Below are positions 1-11,889 of a stretch of 64,000 nucleotides of DNA, piece by piece. The number at the start of each line of letters is the position of its first letter. Position 1 is the stretch's first letter. The notes below the pieces were generated by a model, which had not been told where the DNA came from, ran no database searches, and saw only the letters and a program-made list of their open reading frames with translations. Both the position numbers and the translations under genes were made by a program. Origin of the DNA: Antedon mediterranea (lineage: Eukaryota > Echinodermata > Crinoidea > Comatulida > Antedonidae); NCBI RefSeq assembly GCF_964355755.1, contig NC_092676.1, positions 13,744,288 through 13,808,287 of the forward strand. Reading direction: 5' to 3'.

Positions 1-1407
1 ACATGCAAACAGTATAATCTGTATACATATTACATACAGTGTAGAATAGGTGAAATTACGGGACCCGCCATTTATTCCTATTTTTAACATGGCGACGGTA
101 TCAAAATGAAACACTTAGATAGCAATTTCAGAATGAAATTATCTCAGGAACAACATATTAACGTGTAGAAGAAATTTGAATACGTAAAATATAGATGCGC
201 ACCCTTTTAAATGTGATGAACTATTACGCAAAATATGAAAATACGACTTTTTTTATTCAACTGGCCATATGATGACGTCACAATCTGCGATTGGCAAAAT
301 GTTTACATGATTTCGTATCTACAATCCAATAGCTTCCAGAAAACATTTTAATCGTGATTATCACATTTTATTCTTACGAGCTATAACAGATTAAAATTTA
401 CTGTAAAGATGAAATTAATGCCACACGTAATTTAAAATTTTAGGCATGATGACGTTACAAATATTAAAATATTTTTAACTCATGCGAAAGGTAGTTGATT
501 GACCTAGACAATATTAAAATCTTGGAGAAAATGGAATACGGATAAGCGTGATGCGCTCCATTGAATGTGATGAGCAATAACGAAAGAGACAAAAATCCTA
601 TATTTTATATTCGTGTGGCCATACGATGACGTCAAAATGTCCTGTTAGCCATATTAATGTATGATTTGATATCTACAACTCATCAACTTCCAGAATATGT
701 AATAAAAATAACTTTCACCGTTTAGTTTAGAAACTACGACTGTTTAAAAAAAGGCATAATTTTGACGATTTTTTTAGCTTTTTGATCAAAAACGCGCGTA
801 AATTTTCCAATTCGACGTGCTCGTATGACGTAATTTAAAGTCACAAATGGTTTTAAAATGGTAAAATTACTCTAGAAGGCTGGAAAAACATAATTCATGA
901 GAAAAAAAGATGTTTTTCACGGTACGTGGCCACCGCGCGCGTAAAAAAATGCGTGCACGTGGGAATTTTTGACATGCGCGAAATGTCATGAGTCGTGTAA
1001 AAAGTTGATTAAAAATTAATTTTACGCATTTTGAAACTTTAAATGCGCGTGCGCGCGTAACTTCTTGTAAAACATGCCATTTTTAATCAATAAAAAGTTT
1101 GCACTTGATATGACTTAAATTTTCACAAAGTGTCAAAACTAAATTATGCTTGGTTTTTAGTCTATGAGCAATCATAAAAAATCATAAAATCGCGCGTAAG
1201 TCACGTTGCGCAACTCTGACGTCATTCAAAAATAGGAGGTGCACAACTTCACGTAAATGCCCATATGTTGACAAAGTTATGAAATGTTATGTTTACCCAT
1301 TTTAGAGATACGCTCTGCACAAAAAGTGAGGGAGAAAGACAGAAGAATAATATAAAATTGAAACAGGACGATTACAAGGAGTTATCCGCTACTAAGCGGA
1401 TAACTAA
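1..1407 (-). mobile_element. Helitron-like unit 1 (3' end cut by window edge)
   Basis: Starts inside the TATACAGTGTAGAATAGG region. TGACGTCA near 273 and 626. Its 5' end is the GTTATCCGC hairpin near 1381-1404. Confidence 0.75.
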
Positions 1408-2927
1408 CTAGACATGTAACTCGTCACTTTGACGAGTTTGGTTATCCGCCGCGCAAGTGGTGCAACATTAACATTAAGGGGATAGGTTGAGGACAAAAGG
1501 AAGTGTTCACGTTGGCATTATGACCTGAACTGAAGAATATGATATGTTGTTATTGCTGAATTTTATTATTTAAATTCATATATAGTATACACAGTATAAT
1601 CTGTATCCATATCACATACAGTGTAGAATAGGTGAAATTACGGGACCCGCTATTTATTGCAATTTTTAACATGTTGACGGTTTTAAAATGAAACGCGAAG
1701 GTAGCAATTCCGAAAGGAAATTATCTCAGCAACAACGTATTAGCGTGTAGAAGAAATTTGAATACATGAAATATTGATGCGCGCTCTTTTAAATGTAATG
1801 AATTATGACGCAAAAGATGAAAATACGACCTTTTTTATTTAACTGGCCATATGATGACGTCACAACATCCGATTGGCATCATTTTTTCATAATTTCGTAT
1901 CTACAATCCAATAGCTTCCAGAAAAAGTTTTAATCGTGATTATCACATTTTATTCTTACGAGCTATAACAGATTAAGATTTACTGTAAAGATGAAATTAA
2001 TGCCACACGTGATTTAAATTTTTAGGCATGATGACGTCAAAAAATTAAAATATTTTCAACTCATGCGAAAGATAGTTGATTGACCTAGACAATATCAAAA
2101 TCGGGGTGAAAATGGAAAACGGATAAGTTGAGATGCGCTCTATTCAATGTGATGAGCTATGACGAAAGATACAAAAATCCTAAATTTTATATTCGCGTGG
2201 CCAGACGATGATGTCACAATGTCCAGTTAGCCATATTAATACCTGATCCGATATCTACAACTCATCTACTTCCAGAATATGCCATCCACAAAAAGTTGAC
2301 CGTCTAGTTTAGAAATTACGACTGTTTAAAAAAAGGCATATTTTAAACGAATTTTTTAACCTTTTCATAAAAAACGCGCGCAAATTGTCCAATTCGACGT
2401 GCTCGTATGAGGTATCTTTTAGTCGAAATTGTTAAAAATTTGGTAAAATTACTAGAAAAGGCTGGAAAAATATAAATCACGCGAAAAAAATACGTTTTCA
2501 ATGCTACGTGCGTACCGCACACGTAAAAATCTGCGCACGCGTGGGAATTTTTGACATGCTTAAAACAACATGGAACGCGTAGAAAGTTGATTTTAAATTA
2601 ATTTTGCGCATTTTGAAATTTTAAATGCGCGTGCGCGCGTAACTTTGTGTAAAACACGCAATTTTTTTTCAACAGAAAGTTAGCGCATGATATAAATTAA
2701 ACTTTTGCAAAGTTTCAAGTTGAAATGTTATTTGGTTGTCGAGCTATGTTAAATACGACAAAATCGTTAAATCGCGTGTAAGTCACGTTGCGCAATTGTA
2801 AACCTCATGAAAAGCTTCGCTGCACATCTTCATGTGCATGACGATATGTTGAGAAAGTTACAAAATGTTATGTTTGCAAGTTTTAGAGAAAAGCGTTCCA
2901 CAAAAATCATACAGAAAGAAAGAAGAA
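1408..2927 (-). mobile_element. Helitron-like unit 2
   Basis: CTAG 1408-1411 and hairpin 1418-1438 at the 3' end. TGACGTCA at 1855 and 2032 and TGATGTCA at 2210, spacing 177 and 178. Confidence 0.78.
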
Positions 2928-4523
2928 CTAGATTTGAACTCGTCACTTTGACGAGTTCGGGTTATCCGCGCAAACGTAACATGCACAAACTTAACCATAT
3001 GAACCTCGACAATTATTATTCCATCCTATGACATGAAATAAATATGTTTACAGTGCTGAATTGTACCTATTTTGTAGCATACATCATTACAGTATTTACA
3101 GAATACGCTGTATATGTTATATACAGTGTAGCATAGACGATATTACGAGACCCATCTTTGAAATCCAATTATTAACACGATGACGTCATCAAATTGACGT
3201 ATAAAGATAACAATTTTAGAAGATAAGTATCTAAATAATTACATTAATACAAATTTTAAGAAATTTAAATCCGTAAAATATAGATGCGCGCTCTTTTAAA
3301 TGTGATGAACTATGACGCAAAATATGAAAATACGACTTTTTGTATTCAACTGGCCATATAATGACGTCACAACATCTAATTGCCAAAATATTCACATGAA
3401 TCTGTATCTACAATCCAATAGCTTCCAGAAAACGTTTTAATCATGATGATCCCTTTTTATTCTGACGAGCTATAAAAGATTGAAATTTACTGTAAAGATG
3501 AAAATAGGTTACCCACGTTATTTACATTTTAAACATGATGACGTCATAAAAATTAAAATATTTTTAACTCATGCGAAAGATAGTTGTTGACCTAGACAGT
3601 ATTAAAATATCTTAGGAAATGGAATACGTATAAGCGATATGCGCTCTATTTAATGTAATGAGCAATAGCGAAACAGTCAAAAATCCAATATTTTACATTC
3701 GTGTGGCCATACGATGACGTCATAACATCCGAGGGGTAAAGATTCTGCATGAATTCATATCTACAACATATCTGCTTACATATTAAATTAAAAAAATTGG
3801 GGGTAACGGTTGATCCTGAGGAGCTATAATAGATTCAAAGTAGGCATAATTTTGACAATATTTTGTCACTTTTGCAACTAAAAGGCACGCAAATTGTCTA
3901 AATCAACGTGTTCGTATGACGTCATTTTAATTTGAAATGATGTAAATCTTTTTTAAAATGACTAAGAAAGGCTGTAAAATCATTATTCAAGAAAAAACAC
4001 ATGATTTTCATGCTCCGTGCGCACCTTACGCGTAATTTTTTTCGCGCGCGTGGGAATTTTTGACATGCTAAAAATGTCATGATCAGCGTAGAAAGTTGAT
4101 TAGAAATTAATTTTGCGCATTTTGAAATTTTAAATGCGCGTGCGCGCGTAACTTCTTGTGAAACATGTCATTTTTAATCAATAGAAAGTTTGCCCTTGAT
4201 ATGACTTAAATTTTCACCAAGTGTCAATACAAAACGACTTTTGGTTTATAATCTATGACGAATCATTGAAATTCATAAAATCGCGCGTAACTTACGCTGC
4301 GCAACTCACGCTGCGCAACTCTAACGTCATATAACAAAGTTTCTTGCACATCTACAGCTGCAGGTTAATCTTTTGACAAAGTTATACAATCTTATGTTGA
4401 CAAGGATGAGAGATATGCGACGCACAAAAATCCGGGAAAGAAAGAAGAATAACAAAGAAGATGAAAAAAAAGATATTTACAATCACAAGGGTTATCCGCA
4501 ACTTCTAAGTTGCGGATAACCAA
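2928..4523 (-). mobile_element. Helitron-like unit 3
   Basis: CTAG 2928-2931, hairpin 2937-2957. More diverged than its neighbours (for example near 3770-3860), ending in a GTTATCCGCAACTTC hairpin around 4491-4520. The divergence resembles the copy at 37080-37760 on the other strand. Confidence 0.75.
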
Positions 4524-6053
4524 CTAGACATGTAACTCGTCACTTTGACGAGTTTGGTTATCCGCCGCGCCGCGCAAGTGGTGCAACATTAACATTAAGG
4601 GGATAGGTTGAGGACAAAAGGAAGTGTTCACGTTGGCATTATGACCTGAACTGAAGAATATGATATGTTGTTATTGCTGAATTTTATTATTTAAATTCAT
4701 ATATAGTATACACAGTATAATCTGTATCTATCACATACAGTGACATGCATAGAATAGGTGAAATTACGGGACCCGCTATTTATTGCAATTTTTAACATGT
4801 TTACGGTTTTAAAATGAAACGCGAAGGTAGCAATTCCGAAAGGAAATTATCTCAGCAACAACGTATTAGCGTGTAGAAGAAATTTGAATACGTGAAATAT
4901 TGATGCGCGCTCTTTTAAATGTAATGAATTATGACGCAAAAGATGAAAATACGACCTTTTTTATTTAACTGGCCATATGATGACGTCACAACATCCGATT
5001 GGCAACATTTTTACATAATTTCGTATCTACAATCCAATAGCTTCCAGAAAAAGTTTTAATCGTGATTATCACATTTTATTCTTACGAGCTATAACAGATT
5101 AAAATTTACTGTAAAGATGAAATTAATGCCACACGTGATTTACATTTTTAGGCATGATGACGTCAAAAAAATTAAAATATTTTTAACTCATGCGAAAGAT
5201 ACTTGATTGACCTAGACAATATCAAAATTGGGGTGAAAATGGAAAACGGATAAGTGGAGATGCGCTCTATTCAATGTGATGAGCTATGACGAAAGATACA
5301 AAAATCCTAAATTTTATATTCGTGTGGCCATACGATGACGTCACAATGTCCGGTTAGCCATATTAATACCTGATCCGATATCTACAACTCATCTACTTCC
5401 AGAATATGCCATCCACAAAAAGTTGACCGTCTAGTTTAGAAATTACGACTGTTTAAAAAAAGGCATATTTTAAACGAATTTTTTAACCTTTTCATAAAAA
5501 ACGCGCGCAAATTGTCCAATTCGACGTGCTCGTATGACGTATCTTTAAGTCGAAATTGTTTAAAATTTGGTAAAATTACTAGAAAAGGCTGGAAAAATAT
5601 AAATCACGCGAAAAAAATACGTTTTCAATGCTACGTGCGTACCGCAAACGTAAAAATCTGCGCACGCGTGGGAATTTTTGACATGCTTAAAACAACATGG
5701 AACGCGTAGAAAGTTGATTTTAAATTAATTTTGCGCATTTTGAAATTTTAAATTTGCGTGCGCGCGTAACTTTGTGTAAAACACACAATTTTTTTTCAAC
5801 AGAAAGTTAGCGCATGATATAAATTAAACTTTTGCAAAGTTTCAAGTTGAAATGTTATTTGGTTGTCGAGCTATGTTAAATACGACAAAATCGTTAAATC
5901 GCGCGTAAGTCACGTTGCGCAATTGTAAACATCATGAAAAGCTTCGCTGCACATCTTCATGTGCATGACGATATGTTGAGAAAGTTACAAAATGTTATGT
6001 TTCGAGTTTTAGAGAAAAGCGTTCCACAAAAATCATACAGAAAGAAAGAAGAA
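4524..6053 (-). mobile_element. Helitron-like unit 4
   Basis: CTAG 4524-4527. Very similar to unit 2 over 4640-6053. TGACGTCA near 4980, 5158 and 5338, and a fourth TGACGTAT near 5535. Confidence 0.78.
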
Positions 6054-7584
6054 CTAGACATGAAACTCGTCACTTTGACGAGTTAGTTATCCGCACAACA
6101 AACGCCACGCGCACGTCATACGTTGGAATTTTGCACACGGAAAAAGATTATGACATTATGACCTGAACTGAAGAATATCATATGCTGTTAGTGCTGAATT
6201 CTGTCAATTTTGTGTCATATAGTATATACAGTGCAAACGGTATAATCTGTATACATGTTACATACAGTGTAGAATAGGTGAAATTACGGGTCCCCCCGTT
6301 TATACTTATTTTTAACACGGCTTCGGTATCAAAATGAAACACTAAGATAGCAATTTCGGAAGGAAATTATCTCAGCAACAACATATTAACGTGTGGAAGA
6401 AATTTGAATACGTAAAATATAGATGCGCGCCCTTTTAAATGTGATGAACTATTACGCAAAATATGAAAATACGACTTTTTTTATTCAACTGGCCATATGA
6501 TGACGTCACAACATCCGATTGGCAAAATGTTTACATGAATTCGTATCTACAATCCAATAGCTTCCTGAAAACGTTTTAATCATGATTATCACGTTTTATT
6601 CTGACGAGCTATAACAGATTGAAATTTACTGTAAAGATGAAAATAAGTGACCCACGTTATTTTCATTTTCAGACATGATGACGTCATAACAATTAAAATA
6701 TTTTAACTCATGCGAAAGATAGTTGATTGACCTAGATAATATAAAAATCGGGGTGAAAATGGAAAACAGATAATTGGAGATGCGCTCTATTAAATGTGAT
6801 GAGCTATGATGAAAGATACAAAAATTCTATTTTTTATATTCGCATGGCCATACGATGTCGTCACAATGTCCGGTAAGCCGTATTGATGCATGATACATGA
6901 TCAACAACTCATCATCTTCCAAAATACGTAATAAAAATAACTTTTACCGTTTAGTTTAGAAACTACGACTGTTTAAAAAAAGGTATAATTTTGACAAATT
7001 TTGACAAATTTTTGAACTTTTTCATAAAAAACGCACATAAATTATCCAATTCGACGTGCCCGTATGACGTAATTTGAAGTCGAAATTGTTTAAAAGTTGG
7101 TAAAATTACTAGAAAAGGCTGAAAAAACATAAATCACGCGAAAAAATCTGTTTTTAACGGTACGTGTGCTCCGCGCGCGTAAAAATTTGCGCGCGCCTGG
7201 GAATTTTTGACATGCTCAAAATGACATTAAACGCGTAGAAAGTTGATTAGAAATTAATTTTGAGCATTTTGAAATTTTAAATGCGCGTACGCGCGTAACT
7301 TTTGGTAAACCAAGCATTTTTTTTTCAACAAAAAGTTAGCGCATGATTTAAATTAAACTTTTGCAAAGTTTCAATTTAAAATGTTATTTGGTTTTTGACC
7401 TATGTTAAATAGGTGAAATTCATAAAATCGCGCGTAAGTCATGTTGCGCAACTCTGACATAATTCAAAAATAGGAGGTGCACAACTTCACGTGAATGCCC
7501 TCATGCTGACAAAGTTATAACATGTTATGTTTACAAGTTTTTGAGATACGTGAGACACAAAAATGGGGGAGAAGGAAAGAAAAA
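6054..7584 (-). mobile_element. Helitron-like unit 5
   Basis: CTAG 6054-6057, hairpin just after. 1531 bp. Lacks the GTTATCCGC 5' hairpin: the body runs directly into the next CTAG through AGAAGGAAAGAAAAA. Confidence 0.76.
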
Positions 7585-9446
7585 CTAGACATGAAACTCG
7601 TCACTTTGACGAGTTAGTTATCCGCACGACAAACGCCACATGCACGCCATACGTTGGAATATTGCACACGGAAAAAGATTATGGCATTATGACCTGAACT
7701 GAAGACTATAATATGTTGTTATTGCTGAATTCTATTATTTTGATTCATATATAGTATACACAGTGTAATCTGTATACATATCACATCAGGGAAAATTTTC
7801 ATTTAAAAATTTTGTTTAGCAATATTGCTAATAAAACTGATTTTTAAGTCGAGAAACATAGTTTTGTATTGTATTTTTTGCTACACAATTTTCAAAATGT
7901 GTAGCAATGAGGTTGTTTTGTATAGCTTTTTGCTACGCTACACTGGCGAAAATGTTCTCTGCACATACAGTGTATGTAGAATAGGGGAAATTACGGGACC
8001 CGCTATTTATTGCAATTTTTAACATGTTGATGGTTTTAAAATGAAACGCGAAGGTAGCAATTTTGGAAGAAAATTATCTCAGCAACAACATATTAACGTG
8101 TAGAAGAAATTTGAATAGGTGAAATATTAATGCGCGATCTTTTAAATGTAATGAACTATGACGCAAAATATGAAAATACGACTTTTTTTATTTAACTGGC
8201 CATATGATGACGTCACCACATCTGATTGGCAAAATTTTCACATGATTTTGTATCTACAATCCAATAGCTTCAAGAAAACGTTTTAATCGTGATTATCACA
8301 TTTTATTCTTACGAGCTATAACAGATTGAAATTTACTGTAAAGATGAAATTAATGCCACACGTAATTTAAATTTTTAGGCATGATGACGTCATAAAAATT
8401 AAAATATTTTTAACTCATGCTAAAGATAGTTGATTGACCTAAACAATATCAAAATCGGGGTGAAAATAGAAAACGGATAAGTGGAGATGCGCTCTATTAA
8501 ATGTGAGGAGTTATGACGAAAGATACAAAAATCCTAAATTTCATATTCGCGTGGCCATACGATGACGTCACAATGACCGGTTAGCCATATTAATGCATGA
8601 TCCAATATCTACAACTCATCTACTTCTAGAATATGTCATCCACAAAAATTTGACCGTCTAGTTTAGAAATTACGACTGTTTAAAAAAAGGCATATTTTAA
8701 ACGAATTTTTTAACCTTTTCATAAAAAACGCGCGCAAATTGTCCAATTCGACGTGCTCGTATGACGTATCTTTAAGTCGAAATTGTTTAAAATTTGGTAA
8801 AATGACTAGAAAAGGCTGGAAAAACATAAATCACGCGAAAAAAATACGTTTTCAATGCTACGTGCCAACCGCACACGTAAAAATGTGCGCACGCGTGGGA
8901 ATTTTTGACATGCTTAAAACAACATGAAACGCGTAGAAAGTTGATTATAAATTAATTTTGCGCATTTTGAAATTTTAAATGCGCGTGCGCGCGTAACTTC
9001 TTGTAAAACATGCCATTTTTAATCCACAAAAAGTTTGCGCTTGATATGACTTAAAATTTCACAAAGTGTCAAAACAAAATTATGCTTGGTTTTTAGTCTA
9101 TGAGCAATCATAAAAAATCATAAAATCGCGCGTAAGTCACGTTGCGCAACTCTGACATCATTCAAAAATAGGAGGTGCACAACTTCACGTAAATGCCCAT
9201 ATGTTGACAAATTTATGAAATGTTATGTTTACCCATTTTAGAGATACGCTCTGCACAAAAAGTGAGGGAGAAAGACAGAAGAATAATATAAAATTGAAAC
9301 AGGACGATTACAAGGAGTTATCCGCTACTAAGCGGATAACTAAAAAAAGTAACAGGACAGTTACAAGGAGTTCCGCTCAATGCGGATAACTAATAAAAAG
9401 TTGATGTTGATGATTTCGTACAATCACAAGAGGTTATCCTGCATGT
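7585..9446 (-). mobile_element. Helitron-like unit 6, interrupted by a 175 bp MITE
   Basis: CTAG 7585-7588. The MITE at 7787-7961 splits the ATACAGTGTAGAATAGG region. The 5' end carries at least two and probably three successive terminal hairpin modules (9310-9446); the last is cut short at the join to unit 7, where CTAG is missing. Confidence 0.76.
7787..7961. mobile_element. 175 bp MITE, copy 1 (hAT-like)
   Basis: Terminal inverted repeats CAGGGAAAATTTT and, at the right, the complement of CAGAGAACATTTT. Flanked by a 5 bp duplication CACAT (7782-7786 and 7962-7966). The empty site ATATCACATACAGTG is visible in the sister Helitron units, confirming the insertion. A 5 bp duplication with CAGGG ends suggests a hAT-type (hAT5-like) non-autonomous element. 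Confidence 0.88.
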
Positions 9447-11220
9447 AACTCGTCACTTTGACGAGTTTGGTTATCCGCCGCGCAAGTGGTGCAACATTAA
9501 CATTAAGGGGATAGGTTGAGGACAAAAGGAAGTGTTCACGTTGGCATTATGACCTGAACTGAAGAATATGATATGTTGTTATTGCTGAATTTTATTATTT
9601 AAATTCATATATAGTATATACACAGTATAATCTGTATCCATATAACATACAGTGTAGAATAGGTGAAATTACGGGACCCGCTATTTTTAACATGTTGACG
9701 GTTTTAAAATGAAACGCGAAGGTAGCAATTCCGAAAGGAAATTATCTCAGCAACAACGTATTAGCGTGTAGAAGAAATTTGAATACGTGAAATATTGATG
9801 CGCGCTCTTTTAAATGTAATGAATTATGACGCAAAAGATGAAAATACGACCTTTTTTATTTAACTGGCCATATGATGACGTCACAACATCCGATTGGCAA
9901 CATTTTTACATAATTTCGTATCTACAATCCAATAGCTTCCAGAAAAAATTGTAATCGTGATTATCACATTTTATTCTTACGAGCTATAACAGATTAAAAT
10001 TTACTGTAAAGATGAAATTAATGCCACACGTGATTTAAATTTTTAGGCATGATGACGTCAAAAAAATTAAAATATTTTTGACTCATGCGAAAGATACTTG
10101 ATTGACCTAGACAAAATCAAAATCGGGGTGAAAATGGAAAACGGATAAGTGGAGATGCGCTCTATTCAATGTGATAAGCTATGACGAAAGATACAAAAAT
10201 CCTAAATTTTATATTCGCGTGGCCATACGATGACGTCACAATGTCCGGTTAGCCATATTAATACCTGATCCGATATCTACAACTCATCTACTTCCAGAAT
10301 ATGCCATCCACAAAAAGTTGACCGTCTAGTTTAGAAATTACGACTGTTTAAAAAAAGGCATATTTTAAACGAATTTTTTAACCTTTTCATAAAAAACGCG
10401 CGCAAATTGTCCAATTCGACGTGCTCGTATGACGTATCTTTAAGTCGAAATTGTTTAAAATTTGGTAAAATTACTAGAAAAGGCTGGAAAAACATAAATC
10501 ACGCGAAAAAAATACGTTTTCAATGCTACGTGCGCACCGCACACGTAAAAATGTGCGCACGCGTGGGAATTTTTGACATGCTTAAAACGACATGAAACGC
10601 GTAGAAAGTTGATTATGAATTAATTTTGCGCATTTTGAAATTTTAAATGCGCGTGCGCGCGTAACTTTGTGTAAAACACGCAATTTTTTTTCAACAGAAA
10701 GTTAGCGCATGATATAAATTAAACTTTTGCAAAGTTTCACTTTAAAATGTTATTTGGTTTTCGACATATGTTAAATACGAGAAAATCGTTAAATCGCGCG
10801 TACGTCACATTGCGCGATTGTAAACATCATGAAAAGCTTCGCTTGACGACGTTACATAAATGTCAAAATGTTAACATAGTTAACAAAATGTTATGTTTGC
10901 AAGTTTTAGAGAAAAGCGTTACACAAAAATCATACAGAAAGAAAGAAGATGAAAAAAAAGATGATGATTTCGTACAATCACAAGAGGTTATCCTGCAACT
11001 TTGTTGCGGATAACCAAAAATAAAAAGTTGATGTTGATGATGATTTCGTACAATCACAAGAGGTTATCCTGCAACTTCGTTGCGGATAACCAAAAAAAAT
11101 AAAGATTTCATACAATAACAATAGGTGATCATTTTATTCTAAATGATCACCTAAAAAAAGATCTTACACAATCACAAGGGTTATCCTGCAACTTCATTGC
11201 AGATAACCAATAAATAATTT
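9447..11220 (-). mobile_element. Helitron-like unit 7 with serial 5' hairpins
   Basis: The 3' hairpin is present at 9447-9467 but without CTAG. TGACGTCA at 9876, 10053 and 10231, TGACGTAT at 10430, and TTGACGG at 9696, so five sites are phased at 177-199 bp. The 5' side ends in four hairpin modules between 10970 and 11220. Confidence 0.77.
10970..11220 (-). repeat. Series of four hairpin modules
   Basis: Each module has a spacer like GATTTCGTACAATCACAAGA followed by a perfect or near-perfect hairpin. Stems: GGTTATCC with GGATAACC (two modules with inner arms GCAAC and GTTGC, and one diverged copy near 11180-11209), and one with arms AGGTGATCATTT and AAATGATCACCT (11122-11151). Confidence 0.85.
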
Positions 11221-11756
11221 AACATTAATTAAATAAATACAAATATGATAAAATTGAATTAGTTTAATGACCAAGTTCAATATATATTTCCCAAGTAAAA
11301 TAACTTCATCAAACTTTCAGGGCACACATAATATTATTTAATTTTTTTAAAGAGAATAAAATAAAATATCAATAGAATTATCTATAAAAACAAATGAATT
11401 ATACAATTTGGGATATCTACAAATAAACCTCTGTTTAGAAGCATTGACTCGGGAAAATTGAACATTAGACATTTTATATTTATTTGGTATCAAGCACAAT
11501 CTTGCCAGGAGCAAACAATAGAAATAGGCCTGAACAGATTTAACCACTCTTGCTCCAACAATAATAATAATAACTTACATTTTCTTTTGGACTTAGTAAA
11601 TATTGATCCTATGATGACATTTTAAATTTAACTTAAGAGAAATAAAACGCTACAATAAAAGAATAGAGATAATAAGAATAAAGGTCTAACATAAAAAATG
11701 GACATTTGCCCCCTGAGCTTTTCTTAATGAGTTTCTAAAGCAAAAAATCACACACA
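11221..11756. other. AT-rich intron sequence, no feature
   Basis: Between the Helitron array and exon 19. I see no exon matching the ASH end or RhoGAP, and no repeat structure. Confidence 0.6.
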
Positions 11757-11889
11757 AAGGATATATAGTAGTCCTTTCCATTTTCTAGATGTAAAACTAA
11801 GATGTCTTCAATTTTGTCATCACCAGAGTTTAGAGCTGCTGCAGTGTTTTTGTCAACAAGTATTCGAACTGTTAATTCAATTAGATCCC
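11757..11889 (-). CDS. Exon 19, ASH domain, last exon found
   Basis: Encodes [18 protein letters not shown] and [20 protein letters not shown], the second half of the ASH domain. Acceptor TTGAAG in phase 1, matching exon 18. A weak GTGTGT donor follows TCC TTT (about 11756); without splicing the frame reaches TAG at 11735-11737. The expected continuation (VSGNYLPxCFG, then RhoGAP) is not seen further left in the window. Confidence 0.85.

Larger units (their letters stand above)
1..11220 (-). mobile_element. Head-to-tail array of seven ~1.5 kb Helitron-like units
   Basis: Each unit reads on the minus strand and ends 3' with a perfect hairpin (arms AACTCGTCA and TGACGAGTT, 3-base loop), then a few bases and CTAG followed by T, the Helitron 3' signature. 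CTAG copies lie at 1408, 2928, 4524, 6054 and 7585. Units start with GTTATCCGC hairpins or TCTTCTTTC-like sequence, and GCGGATAAC recurs just inside the 3' hairpin, giving an asymmetric inverted-repeat pair as in Helitron2/Helentron elements. No Rep/helicase ORF is present, so these are non-autonomous. Confidence 0.8.

Noticed and set aside
5512-5709. 62-65 codon open frame with [20 protein letters not shown] recurring at 8739, 10407 and 31312 (minus)
   Set aside because: It recurs only because the Helitron units recur, starts with TTG rather than ATG, and is closed or altered in other units.
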